Source: an uncultured Erysipelotrichaceae bacterium
GTDB lineage: Bacteria > Bacillota_I > Bacilli_A > Erysipelotrichales > Erysipelotrichaceae
Direction of reading: 5' to 3'
Assembly: GCA_944325935.1 (NCBI GenBank)
Contig: CALVCF010000026.1
Span: forward strand, 1 to 56,621
Length of the DNA: 56,621 bases
The translations under genes were made by a program, and so were the position numbers. Below the pieces are notes generated by a model. It worked only from the letters and a program-made list of their open reading frames with translations. It searched no databases and had not been told where the DNA came from. This document shows positions 1 to 8,607 of this stretch, piece by piece. Position 1 is the first letter of the stretch, and the number at the start of each line of letters is the position of its first letter.

Positions 1-274
1 ATTCTTTCTTCTGTTCTTCTAAAAGAAGTTCTTTATTTACAGCAGCTATATACGTTCCTTTCCCGTGGACTGTTATAGTAAAGCCCTCACTTTCTAAAGT
101 GTCGTATGCTTTCTTCGCGGTTAAAGCGCTTATTTTTAATTCTTTAGAAAGGGTACGAACGGAAGGGAGGGCATCGTTTTCTTTCAGTTTTCCATCTCGT
201 ATGAGAGCCTTTATCTGATCGACAATTTGTTCGTAAATAGGAATCATAGATGATTTACTGACAATAATATTCAA
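1..274 (-). CDS. GntR-family (YtrA-type) transcriptional regulator, 5' part
   Basis: The visible 91 codons read from a TTG start and give a winged-helix DNA-binding domain typical of short GntR regulators: PIYEQIVDQIKALI near the start, then LPSVRTLSKEL and the wing GKGTYIA. The TTG at 272-274 was chosen because a GGAGG lies about 9 nt upstream. The C-terminal effector or dimer part runs off the window. YtrA-type proteins usually repress an adjacent ABC transporter operon; none is visible here. A perfect palindrome just upstream (307-327) is its likely operator, so autoregulation is inferred. Confidence 0.85.
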   Translation of the reverse strand, partial: MNIIVSKSSMIPIYEQIVDQIKALIRDGKLKENDALPSVRTLSKELKISALTAKKAYDTLESEGFTITVHGKGTYIAAVNKELLLEEQKKE

Positions 275-306
275 AATAATCAGCCTCCATTTCCTATAAA
301 CAGTAT

Positions 307-327
307 ATAACAGTTTATAACTGTTAT
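307..327. promoter_or_regulatory. Palindromic operator upstream of the GntR gene
   Basis: ATAACAGTT-TAT-AACTGTTAT is a perfect 9-bp inverted repeat with a 3-bp centre, 33 bp upstream of the regulator start. A further half-site-like AACAGTAT sits immediately upstream. Size and symmetry fit a GntR-dimer operator. The link to the neighbouring regulator is inference. Confidence 0.6.
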
Positions 328-354
328 CAAGTGCTTTATATTGTTTATTATTTA

Positions 355-392
355 AAAGAAAAAACATGCAGATCTATTAAGAAATGCATGTT
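355..392 (-). terminator. Intrinsic terminator of hicAB
   Basis: AACATGCA (363-370) pairs with TGCATGTT (385-392). Read on the minus strand, the stem is followed by a T-rich run, and it lies about 65 nt past the hicB stop codon. Confidence 0.6.
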
Positions 393-458
393 ATAAGATG
401 TGTGCGATCATGAGAATCGTTAAAATCTCTCTTTTGATTAATTGGGTCTTTATCATGA

Positions 459-848
459 TTACTTAATTTTATTGATCAGTGCCTCTTGCAGTACTTGAGA
501 AAAATTGATACCCCGTTTGCTAGCCTCTTCATTGAGCCATTCGGGAATGCTTAATGTCTTTTTTATCGCCTTATTTTTGTACTTTTTTGCATATGCTACA
601 GAGTCGTATGGCACAAGCATCACACTATCGCTAGGAAAATCCTGTTGGATCTTTTCGATTGGTGATGGTTTATTAAAATCATTATTTTCATCTAAATAAA
701 GACCTACTGCTTCTTGAACTTCTTTAAAAGCTTCTTCCATGCTATCTCCTTGACTAAAACAACCTGGGAGGTCTGGGACTTCTACCCAATAACCTTTTTC
801 GCTTTGATCGGCCTTATGAAATACAGCCGGATAAAAAGTCATAGACAT
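459..848 (-). CDS. hicB: HicB-family antitoxin
   Basis: 129 residues. The N-terminal half is the partly degraded RNase-H-like HicB fold, with the typical string YWVEVPDLPGCFSQGDS followed by EEAFKEVQEAVGLYL. The C-terminal tail (about 95-129) is a short DNA-binding-type segment beginning KTLSIPEWLNEEA. The ATG at 846-848 follows AGGAGGGG at good spacing. It lies 38 nt downstream of hicA on the same strand, the usual toxin-first order. HicB neutralises HicA and normally represses its own promoter; the palindrome at 1111-1128 is the candidate site. Confidence 0.9.
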   Translation of the reverse strand: MSMTFYPAVFHKADQSEKGYWVEVPDLPGCFSQGDSMEEAFKEVQEAVGLYLDENNDFNKPSPIEKIQQDFPSDSVMLVPYDSVAYAKKYKNKAIKKTLSIPEWLNEEASKRGINFSQVLQEALINKIK

Positions 849-886
849 TTACACCCCTCCTTTTGTAGGACCTGAAGAAAAGTCCT

Positions 887-1078
887 TTATTTAAGCCCCG
901 CTTGTTTAAGAATGGCTTGTTCTAACCCTTTCTTCAGGTCTTTACTGTGACAAGGAACAACAGTAGTCCTCTTAGAGACGGGGTTAAAGAATTTTCGATG
1001 TCCCGTTGGACCTCCCTTTATTTCAATAAACCCGTTCTTTTTGAGGAGTTTACACATTTCCTTAGACGTCATAGGCAT
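887..1078 (-). CDS. hicA: HicA-family mRNA interferase toxin
   Basis: 63 residues, the normal size for HicA, a double-stranded-RNA-binding-like fold that cleaves mRNA independently of the ribosome. Residues 4-17 (TSKEMCKLLKKNGF) and the end LKKGLEQAILKQAGL are family hallmarks. The catalytic histidine is probably H27, in GPTGHRKF. A GAGGAGG Shine-Dalgarno sits 8 nt before the ATG. It is the first gene of the pair with hicB and follows a strong promoter at 1105-1133. Confidence 0.9.
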   Translation of the reverse strand: MPMTSKEMCKLLKKNGFIEIKGGPTGHRKFFNPVSKRTTVVPCHSKDLKKGLEQAILKQAGLK

Positions 1079-1104
1079 GTAATGTACCTCCTCATCACAG
1101 CTTC

Positions 1105-1133
1105 ATTATAATACGTATTTTTACGTATATCAA
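1105..1133 (-). promoter_or_regulatory. hicAB promoter with palindrome in the spacer
   Basis: On the minus strand TTGATA (1128-1133) and TATAAT (1105-1110) are separated by exactly 17 bp. That spacer holds the inverted repeat ATACGTA-TTTT-TACGTAT (1111-1128). A protein bound there would block polymerase, so the palindrome is the expected HicB operator (inference). Confidence 0.7.
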
Positions 1134-1146
1134 TGTTAGATTAAAA

Positions 1147-1188
1147 AAAGAAGTATCCAAACTTCTCACAAAGTCTAAATACTTCTTT
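1147..1188 (-). terminator. Hairpin with a T run on the minus strand
   Basis: AAAGAAGTAT (1147-1156) pairs with ATACTTCTTT (1179-1188) across a 22-nt loop. A run of Ts follows on the minus strand. It lies just beyond the distal copy of the rpsI 3' end (1206-1222), so it may be the original rplM-rpsI terminator, displaced by integration of the element. The loop is long, so the call is tentative. Confidence 0.4.
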
Positions 1189-1205
1189 GATCTTCCCAAT
1201 ATAAC

Positions 1206-1222
1206 GATTAACGTTTTGAGAA
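1206..1222. repeat. att-like direct repeat, distal copy
   Basis: Exact copy of 2825-2841. On the minus strand it encodes the rpsI C-terminal residues and stop codon but is detached from the gene. Adjacent sequence at 1258-1280 contains two GTTGCAT words that could be recombinase arm sites (speculative). Confidence 0.7.
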
Positions 1223-1341
1223 CTTCGTAACCTTATAAAATAAGGGTTTTAAATCGTTTTTGTTGCATACTCGTTGCATTGGCAAAACTTCTTAGAATAA
1301 TCCATATCAATTCTCATCAATATCTTTCGCAAGTATTACCA

Positions 1342-1402
1342 CAAATGTATTAACTAATTTTCAGCAAATATGTTAACTAAAAATTGACAAATATGTTAAC
1401 TA
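1342..1402. repeat. Three direct repeats with 23-bp period
   Basis: Copies start at 1342, 1365 and 1388 and read CAAAT(G/A)T(A/G)TTAACTA. The second and third are identical over 15 bp. The period is exactly 23 bp, about two helical turns, so bound proteins would sit on one face. The third copy overlaps the -35 TTGACA of the ATPase gene, which fits an operator array. The palindromic core GTTAAC is in the two identical copies. Confidence 0.65.
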
Positions 1403-1412
1403 TCATTTATCA
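1384..1412 (+). promoter_or_regulatory. Promoter of the AAA+ ATPase gene
   Basis: TTGACA (1384-1389), 17 bp, then TTATCA (1407-1412). The -35 is consensus and the -10 is weak. Repeat three overlaps this promoter, suggesting repression by whatever binds the repeats. Confidence 0.45.
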
Positions 1413-1436
1413 TTTTATTAGATAGAGGATTTACTA

Positions 1437-2720
1437 ATGAAAGAATATAAACCAAGGATAGCAGACGAACAATTAAAACTAAAGTTAGAAGCATTTGGTG
1501 CCACGTTGATTGTAGGACCAAAAGGCTGTGGAAAAACAACAACAGCCAAGCAACAGGCAAAAAGTTTTATAGAATTTCAAGACGAAGACGAAAGAGAGAA
1601 CTATTTACTAATCGCAAATACACATCCATCTGATTTGTTGATAGGAGATAAACCTCGATTATTCGATGAGTGGCAAGATGCTCCAAAAATATGGGGCGCA
1701 ATTAGAAAAGATGTCGATGATTCAGGAGAAGTTGGCCAATATATATTAACAGGGTCAAGTTCAGAAAGAATTGATACTCCTCATACCGGAACACTTAGAA
1801 TATCTAGAATGAAGATGTATCCTATGAGTCTTTATGAAAGTAAAGAATCAAATGGTGCAGTTTCACTTCAAAAACTATTTGATGATCCTAATTCATTTTC
1901 TGGATGTCATTCCGATTTAACAATTGATGGTATAAAATTTGCAATATGTAGAGGTGGATGGCCGGCGAGTTTAAAAGGTAAAACTGATAAAGCAAAACTG
2001 GAAATTGCAAAAGATTTATTTAACCAAACTTGTAATGTAGATATTTCTAAAATAGATAATATTAAAAGAAATCCTTTATGGGCTAGAACATTGCTAAAAT
2101 CATATTCAAGAAATCTTTGTACATTAGCTGAGACCAAAACAATTTATGGAGACATTGTTTCAACTTGTGAAATGTCTAAGCCTGTTTATTATGAATATAT
2201 ATCAGGGCTTGAAAAACTGATGATTATTGAAGACATAGATGCTTGGTGCCCATCTATACGCTCAAAAACAGCAATACGTTCATCAAAAAAAAGAAATGTA
2301 ATTGATCCATCTATTGCAGCTGCTGCACTAGGGGTTTCCCCTGAATATTTTGCTAAAGATTATAAAACACTTGGATTTCTTTTTGAATCATTGTGTATCA
2401 GAGATTTAAAAATTTATTCTTCTGCAAACAACGGAACGGTTTCTTACTATCGTGATAGATATGGTTTGGAAGCTGATGCAGTCCTTCATTTAGATGATGG
2501 AAGATATGCAATCATAGAAATTAAGCTGGGTCAAAGTGAAGTTGATGAAGGGGCTAAACATTTATGCGAAATTGAAAAATTAATCAAAAAATACAATAAA
2601 GAAGGAAAACAAATTCCATTGCGCTTGCCTGATTTAAAATTAGTAATAACTGGTACTCAATACGGTTATAGACGTGATGATGACGTATTTGTAATCCCTT
2701 TAGGCAGCCTGAAAGATTAA
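1437..2720 (+). CDS. AAA+ ATPase, AAA_14/DUF4143 type, with C-terminal PD-(D/E)xK-like motif
   Basis: 427 residues. Walker A is GPKGCGKT (27-34), a Walker B-like LFDEWQ is at 75-80, and TGSSS (105-109) is a sensor-like strand. This arrangement belongs to the standalone prokaryotic ATPases with a DUF4143 C-terminal half. Near the end D347, E361 and K363 (EADAV...IIEIK) form the restriction-endonuclease-like core often found in that half. The substrate is unknown; family members occur as solitary genes near mobile DNA, and a defence or nuclease role is only inference. Codon use is richer in A-ending codons and poorer in GATC than in flanking genes. Confidence 0.85.
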   Translation: MKEYKPRIADEQLKLKLEAFGATLIVGPKGCGKTTTAKQQAKSFIEFQDEDERENYLLIANTHPSDLLIGDKPRLFDEWQDAPKIWGAIRKDVDDSGEVGQYILTGSSSERIDTPHTGTLRISRMKMYPMSLYESKESNGAVSLQKLFDDPNSFSGCHSDLTIDGIKFAICRGGWPASLKGKTDKAKLEIAKDLFNQTCNVDISKIDNIKRNPLWARTLLKSYSRNLCTLAETKTIYGDIVSTCEMSKPVYYEYISGLEKLMIIEDIDAWCPSIRSKTAIRSSKKRNVIDPSIAAAALGVSPEYFAKDYKTLGFLFESLCIRDLKIYSSANNGTVSYYRDRYGLEADAVLHLDDGRYAIIEIKLGQSEVDEGAKHLCEIEKLIKKYNKEGKQIPLRLPDLKLVITGTQYGYRRDDDVFVIPLGSLKD

Positions 2721-2768
2721 CGACTGTGAAACGATATTAAGCATCTAATACGATGCTTTTATTTTGCA

Positions 2769-2801
2769 AAAGAAAAAGACCGCCCAATAATGAGCGATCT
2801 T
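2769..2801 (-). terminator. Terminator downstream of rpsI
   Basis: On the minus strand AAGATCGCTC, loop ATTATT, then GGGCGGTCTT, a 10-bp stem with G-U pairs, followed by TTTTTC. It lies 26 nt past the rpsI stop, inside the integrated segment. Confidence 0.8.
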
Positions 2802-2824
2802 GATTTTCTCTTGACGATAAAATT

Positions 2825-2841
2825 GATTAACGTTTTGAGAA
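2825..2841. repeat. att-like direct repeat at the rpsI 3' end
   Basis: Same 17 bp as 1206-1222. Here it contains the final rpsI codons and TAA, so the element restores an intact rpsI end. Confidence 0.7.
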
Positions 2842-3231
2842 TTGTGGAGCACGACGTGCGCCTTTAAGACCGTATTTCTTACGTTCTTTGCTTCTTGCAT
2901 CACGAGTTAAGAAGCCGGCAGATTTTAAAGCTGGACGATAATCATCACTGGCTTGCAATAAAGCACGGGCAATACCATGACGCATTGCACCAGCTTGACC
3001 AGTGTAACCACCACCGTAGACATTGACGTAGATATCAAATTGATCAACAGTATTTGTAGTTACAAGAGGAGATTTAACGACCATCTGTAAAATCTCTTGT
3101 GGCAGGTACTCTTCTAAAGTTTTCTTGCCAACAGTTATCTTGCCGGTTCCAGGTGTCAGATAGACACGCGCAACGGCAGACTTACGGCGGCCTGTACCCA
3201 TATAAGTGATAGTAGTCTTTTTCTTAGCCAT
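2827..3231 (-). CDS. rpsI: 30S ribosomal protein S9
   Basis: 134 residues covering the full protein: the N-terminal [12 protein letters not shown] signature, the [20 protein letters not shown] centre, and the universal C-terminal FSKR that reaches the P-site tRNA. It sits 15 nt downstream of rplM in the standard operon. Its 3' end carries the att-like 17 bp, yet the protein end is intact. Confidence 0.98.
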   Translation of the reverse strand: MAKKKTTITYMGTGRRKSAVARVYLTPGTGKITVGKKTLEEYLPQEILQMVVKSPLVTTNTVDQFDIYVNVYGGGYTGQAGAMRHGIARALLQASDDYRPALKSAGFLTRDARSKERKKYGLKGARRAPQFSKR

Positions 3232-3246
3232 TTACTTTCTCCCTTC

Positions 3247-3681
3247 CTAGTCTACCTTTAATTCTACTGGTTTTTGAGCTGTATGTGGATGTTCACTGCC
3301 AGCATAAACGAATAGGTGGGTACGGATACGATCGCCTAATTTGTTGTGTGGGATCATACCTGTAATAGCTTTTTGGACTAATTCCACTGGGTAGTTCTTT
3401 TTCATTTCCCCAATGCTTCTCTTTCTTAGACCACCTGGATACATAGAGTGAGAATAATAGTACTTCTTCTCAACTTGGTCACCGGTGTAGACGATCTTGT
3501 CAGCGTTGATGACAATGACATAGTCACCGCAATCGACATGAGGTGTAAAGCTTGGCTTATGCTTACCGCGCAAAACGGCAGCGACCTTAGTAGCTAAACG
3601 ACCTAGTGTCTGACCATTCGCATCGACGATGTACCATTCTTTTTTGACCTCAGATGGCTTCAACATAGTTGTCTGACGCAT
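3247..3681 (-). CDS. rplM: 50S ribosomal protein L13
   Basis: 144 residues, normal length. Recognisable by WYIVDANGQTLGRLAT near the start, the HVDCGDYVIVINADKI stretch, and the end GSEHPHTAQKP. It is an early 23S rRNA-binding assembly protein and the first gene of the rplM-rpsI operon. A possible leader RNA of about 55 nt precedes it (see the promoter entry). Confidence 0.98.
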   Translation of the reverse strand: MRQTTMLKPSEVKKEWYIVDANGQTLGRLATKVAAVLRGKHKPSFTPHVDCGDYVIVINADKIVYTGDQVEKKYYYSHSMYPGGLRKRSIGEMKKNYPVELVQKAITGMIPHNKLGDRIRTHLFVYAGSEHPHTAQKPVELKVD

Positions 3682-3745
3682 AATTTACTTAACCTCTTTC
3701 TATATGTAGTTTCCGGGGCTACCTATATTAAAGGTGTGCGTTAGT

Positions 3746-3774
3746 ATTCTAGCTTAATTGCATTTAAAAGGCAA
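3746..3774 (-). promoter_or_regulatory. rplM-rpsI promoter and short leader
   Basis: TTGCCT (3769-3774), 17 bp, then TAGAAT (3746-3751) on the minus strand. Transcription would start near 3739, leaving a leader to 3682. It can fold around GTAG...CTAC with a CCCCGGAAA loop. L13 operons in Bacillota are known to have autoregulatory leaders; whether this one matches is not established here. Confidence 0.5.
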
Positions 3775-3815
3775 TATAAATGGCTTATTTTCATAGTATT
3801 TACTATAATTCTGTT

Positions 3816-4352
3816 ATGGAGACCATAAAAACTAAACGGCTTATCTTGCGCAATTACGTTTTATCAGACTTAGGTGATCTTTATGATGTCGCCAAAGAAG
3901 TCGGGGTTTTAGAAAGGACAGGAGAGTCGTATTTGGCGGATGCGTCGCAGGCAATGGGGCAATTAAGCCGCTATTTATTATCGCCCGAAACCTATGCGAT
4001 CGAATTCAAGAAATATGGAAGAGTTATCGGTACCTTAGAGATAACAAGAGCTCGTTTTGATCCTTATAACCGCAAGGCGCGCGAACTGACTTTTTATTTA
4101 GGCATTCCTTATCAAAACCACGGTTTGATGACGGAAGCTTTAGAGGCTTATTTTAACTATGTCTTTCATAAGACCAAGATCAACAAAATCTATGCCGGTT
4201 ATTTTTACTACAATGAAGAATGTGCCAAGCTTTTGAAGAAATTCAGTTTTAAATACGAGACTACTTATAATCTCTATCTGGAATTCTTAGAACAAGAAGT
4301 AAAGAGCTATTACTACAGTTTGAGCAAAGAAGACTATCTTGCATGTCAATAG
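3816..4352 (+). CDS. GNAT acetyltransferase (RimJ/Acetyltransf_3 type)
   Basis: 178 residues from ATG 3816. The opening ETIKTKRLILRNY, the strand IGTLEITRARF, and the FYLGIPYQNHGLMTEALEAY acetyl-CoA loop region identify the GNAT fold used for protein N-terminal or small-molecule acetylation; the substrate cannot be told. An upstream in-frame ATG at 3780 is possible (AAAGG lies before it), but the conserved start is 3816. TATAAT at 3804-3809 lies only 6 nt before 3816, which suggests a leaderless message. Divergent from rplM, convergent with tRNA-Arg. Confidence 0.85.
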   Translation: METIKTKRLILRNYVLSDLGDLYDVAKEVGVLERTGESYLADASQAMGQLSRYLLSPETYAIEFKKYGRVIGTLEITRARFDPYNRKARELTFYLGIPYQNHGLMTEALEAYFNYVFHKTKINKIYAGYFYYNEECAKLLKKFSFKYETTYNLYLEFLEQEVKSYYYSLSKEDYLACQ

Positions 4353-4393
4353 CGTTTTTCTCATAAAAGTGGTCGAATAGCCATATAAAGCAA

Positions 4394-4443
4394 AAGCACA
4401 TCTTCTATAAATCCCTTAAATAAAGGCTTTTGAAGATGTGCTT
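4394..4443. terminator. Bidirectional terminator between GNAT gene and tRNA-Arg
   Basis: AAGCACATCTTC (4394-4405) pairs perfectly with GAAGATGTGCTT (4432-4443). On the minus strand it is followed by TTGCTTT and would end the tRNA transcript; on the plus strand by AAAATCT only, so termination is better for the minus strand. Confidence 0.7.
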
Positions 4444-4453
4444 AAAATCTAAA

Positions 4454-4530
4454 TGGCGTCCAAGGAGGGATTCGAACCCGCGACCGCACGCTTAGAAGGC
4501 GTGTGCTCTATCCAGCTGAGCTACTTGGAC
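4454..4530 (-). tRNA. tRNA-Arg (anticodon UCU)
   Basis: The full cloverleaf is visible: acceptor GTCCAAG with CTTGGAC, D-arm GCTC/GAGC, anticodon stem CACGC/GCGTG around loop CTTCTAA (anticodon TCT), TTCGAAT T-loop, discriminator G and encoded CCA (4454-4456). The T-stem has one C-U mismatch. It decodes AGA/AGG. It starts 21 nt after queH on the same strand with no terminator between, so it may be read as the tail of tgt-queA-queH. Confidence 0.97.
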
Positions 4531-4551
4531 AATGCCTAAATATATTAGCAT

Positions 4552-5133
4552 TTATTTGGAGTAAAGACAACCACAATAATCCTGTTCATAAAGATCGATT
4601 ATTTGATTGCATTTTTTATTGATGACTTCGCCATTGGCTTTCTTAAAGTCGGCAAAGAGAAATTTAGGACCATCTGCTTTACTCAATTTAGCGCCGATAT
4701 AATTGAGATAGTTGCTGTTTTTATGGCGCGAGACCGACATAATGGTCGAAAAGTAGGCAAAATCGTGTTTACGGGCATAGTCATAGGCATCTAAAAGGCG
4801 ATAGCTATAACATTTAACGCAGCGTCTAAAGCCCTCTTTTTCAAAAGCGTAAGCTGCCAGCTTTTTTTGGTAATCTCGATCATAAGAGGGAATGATCAGT
4901 TCGATCGGCGCATCGAGCATTTGAAGGTATCGCTCCAATTCCTTTAAGCGATGATCATATTCTTCTAAGGGATAAATATTGGAATTGGTATAGTAGATCG
5001 TGATGCGAAAATACTTCTTTAAATAATAGAGCGGGTAAAGGCTGCAAGGCCCGCAGCATACATGCAACAAAAGACGGGGTCTATAGCTTAGCTCTTGGAT
5101 CTGTTTTTGATGGACTTTAAAATAGTTATTCAT
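4552..5133 (-). CDS. queH: Epoxyqueuosine reductase QueH
   Basis: 193 residues from ATG 5133. The family signature HVCCGPCS is near the N-terminus, followed by the CVKCYSYRL pair and a C-terminal CGC. These cysteines hold a 4Fe-4S cluster and a metal in this non-B12 enzyme, which reduces epoxyqueuosine to queuosine in tRNA. The ATG was chosen because it overlaps the queA stop as ATGAATAA, showing translational coupling; the longer frame upstream is read-through of queA. It completes the last three steps of queuosine synthesis with tgt and queA. Confidence 0.93.
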   Translation of the reverse strand: MNNYFKVHQKQIQELSYRPRLLLHVCCGPCSLYPLYYLKKYFRITIYYTNSNIYPLEEYDHRLKELERYLQMLDAPIELIIPSYDRDYQKKLAAYAFEKEGFRRCVKCYSYRLLDAYDYARKHDFAYFSTIMSVSRHKNSNYLNYIGAKLSKADGPKFLFADFKKANGEVINKKCNQIIDLYEQDYCGCLYSK

Positions 5134-6154
5134 TGTCGATAAACATGGCGTCGCCAAAAGAGAAGAAGCGATATTTTTCATCTGTGGCGTGCTTATAGGC
5201 CTTCATGATCAGATCGTAGCCTGCAAAAGCGCTGATCATCATGATAAGAGTTGATTTAGGCAAATGAAAATTAGTAATTTGGGCATCGATCGCTTTAAAA
5301 TCGTAAGGCGGGTAGATAAAAATATTGGTCGTACCGCTGCAGGCTTTGAATTCACCGTATTTTTGCATGATAGTCTCTAAGGTCCTGGTTGAGGTCGTGC
5401 CGATCGCAATGATGCGGCGGCCTTCTTTTTTAGCCTTATTCAAGGCATCGGCAGTCTTTTGATCCATGCTGTAGTATTCATAGTGCATATGATGATCTTC
5501 GACCTTTTCTTCCTTGACTGGCTTAAAGGTCCCTAACCCAACGTGCAAAGTCACATCCTGGAAGCTGACTCCCTTGGCTTTGATCTTATTGATGAGTTCT
5601 TGGCTGAAATGAAGACCGGCGGTCGGGGCTGCGGCAGAGCCGTCGATCTTGGCATAGACGGTCTGATAGCGCGAAGCATCTTTTAATTCTTCATGGATAT
5701 AGGGGGGCAGGGGAGTTGTGCCGATCTTGGCCAAAACTTCCTTGAACAGGCCTTGATAGTGCGTCTTAAAGCGTCGGATCCCTTCGTCTAAGACCTCGAT
5801 ACATTCGCATTTTAAAAGATCATTACAATTGATGATCGTACCTATTTTGATCGCCTTAGCATTGCCGCACAGACATTCAATGATATCGTTATCTTCTTCT
5901 TTCAATATCAAAAGTTCGACCTTAGCCCCAGTAGGCTCCTTGATACCCTTTAGGCGAGCAGGGATGACGCGCGAATTATTACGCACCAGGACATCGCCTT
6001 CTTTTAGATAATCTATAATATCGTAAAAGTGCCTGTCTTCCAATTGACCGGTGTTTTTATGGACGATCAAAAGGCGGGAGTTTTCTCTTTTATCGCTTGG
6101 ATGCTGTGCGATCAATGATTCGTCTAATTCAAAATCAAATTCGTTGATATTCAC
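5126..6154 (-). CDS. queA: S-adenosylmethionine:tRNA ribosyltransferase-isomerase
   Basis: 342 residues, full length. Starts FDFELDESLIAQHPS and carries the RNNSRVIPARL, LHVGLGTFKPV and GTTSTRTLE motifs of QueA, which moves the ribosyl part of SAM onto preQ1-tRNA to give epoxyqueuosine. GTG start at 6152-6154, preceded by AAAGGGG. It directly follows tgt with no gap. Confidence 0.97.
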   Translation of the reverse strand: MNINEFDFELDESLIAQHPSDKRENSRLLIVHKNTGQLEDRHFYDIIDYLKEGDVLVRNNSRVIPARLKGIKEPTGAKVELLILKEEDNDIIECLCGNAKAIKIGTIINCNDLLKCECIEVLDEGIRRFKTHYQGLFKEVLAKIGTTPLPPYIHEELKDASRYQTVYAKIDGSAAAPTAGLHFSQELINKIKAKGVSFQDVTLHVGLGTFKPVKEEKVEDHHMHYEYYSMDQKTADALNKAKKEGRRIIAIGTTSTRTLETIMQKYGEFKACSGTTNIFIYPPYDFKAIDAQITNFHLPKSTLIMMISAFAGYDLIMKAYKHATDEKYRFFSFGDAMFIDNE

Positions 6155-7761
<1,607 letters not shown>

Positions 7762-7765
<4 letters not shown>

Positions 7766-8313
7766 AGATCGTCGCGATCGATTTTGAAACAGCTAACAAA
7801 TATGCCCACAGTGCATGTAGCTTGGGCTATGCCTGTTATTGTGATGGAGAAATAACAGATACAGGTTCTTTTTTGATCCTGCCCCCTAGGGATGTGCGCT
7901 TTTTTACCTTTAGTTTCATCCATCATCTGACGCTGAATGATGTGAAGGACGCTGATGAGTTTGACAAGCATTATGCTTTTTTGCAGGACTTATTTAAGGG
8001 GGCCTATATCTGTGCTCATAATGCGCGTTTTGATATAGGTGTCTTGAATGCTATGTCAGATCATTACAGCCTTCCACATTTTAAAAACCGCTTTTTTGAT
8101 ACAGTCCTTTTATCGCTCAAGGTCTTCGATCTTCCTAACCACAAGCTCAATACTGTCTGCGCCGCACTTGGTGTCAAGCTTGATCATCACGAGGCCGGCA
8201 GTGACGCCTATGGCTGTCTTATGATCGTCTTAAGGGCGATGGAGGCTTTAGGGATCTATGATATCGATCTCTTGCTAAAAAGGACAGGAGTCTATTTATC
8301 TTATAATCACTAA
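7762..8313 (+). CDS. DEDDh 3'-5' exonuclease (DnaQ/EXOIII-like)
   Basis: 183 residues from GTG 7762, which overlaps the preceding stop. The four acidic positions of the DEDD nucleases are visible: D7 and E9 in AIDFETA, the D in AHNARFDIGVL, and the H/D pair of HHEAGSDA, making it DEDDh. It looks like a standalone proofreading-type or RNase-type exonuclease. The exact substrate is unknown. Confidence 0.88.
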
Positions 8314-8333
8314 AGTTTGAAAAGAATTTCATG

Positions 8334-8362
8334 CTGAACTGAAAACTTAAATTCCACTTCAA
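8334..8362. repeat. Left terminal inverted repeat of the IS30 element
   Basis: 29 bp starting CTGAACTGAAAAC; exact reverse complement of 10031-10059. Confidence 0.93.
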
Positions 8363-8607
8363 AGGCAGCTAGATAATAGTTGAGCTTAATCTTACAAATA
8401 TGAGTGATTCTATTTATCTAACTGTCTTTTTATGTATTAAAGATCGTGTATATGCTTGTAGAACTTTATGTTTTTGATAAACTTTAGTTGTACAAAGTAT
8501 CTTATTTGGCACACTAAAAGGAAGTCGAATTTAGATTTTTTTAAAGGTGTAAGACTAAATCCCACTTCGCTAGCTTATGTTTGCCAGTTAAAGATGCCTG
8601 TATCAGT

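Larger units (their letters stand above)
1206..2841. mobile_element. Integrated element (or remnant) at the rpsI 3' end
   Basis: The segment is bounded by two identical 17-bp sequences, GATTAACGTTTTGAGAA, at 1206-1222 and 2825-2841. The right copy is the last codons and stop of rpsI (FSKR-stop). The left copy duplicates that gene end with nothing of rpsI attached. This is the footprint of a site-specific recombinase using a gene 3' end as attB. The only intact gene inside is the ATPase at 1437-2720, with no integrase in between, so it is a remnant, a satellite, or the end of a larger array running left. The ATPase gene has two GATC sites in 1284 bp against the GATC-rich core genes, supporting foreign origin. 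Confidence 0.6.

Noticed and set aside
1-1200. A third copy of the rpsI-end repeat to the left, marking a bigger element
   Set aside because: No further copy of GTTTTGAGAA was found in 1-1200; any larger boundary would be outside the window.
3682-3740. Known L13 leader riboregulator
   Set aside because: Some pairing is visible, but I could not match a defined consensus, so only a promoter with leader is listed.
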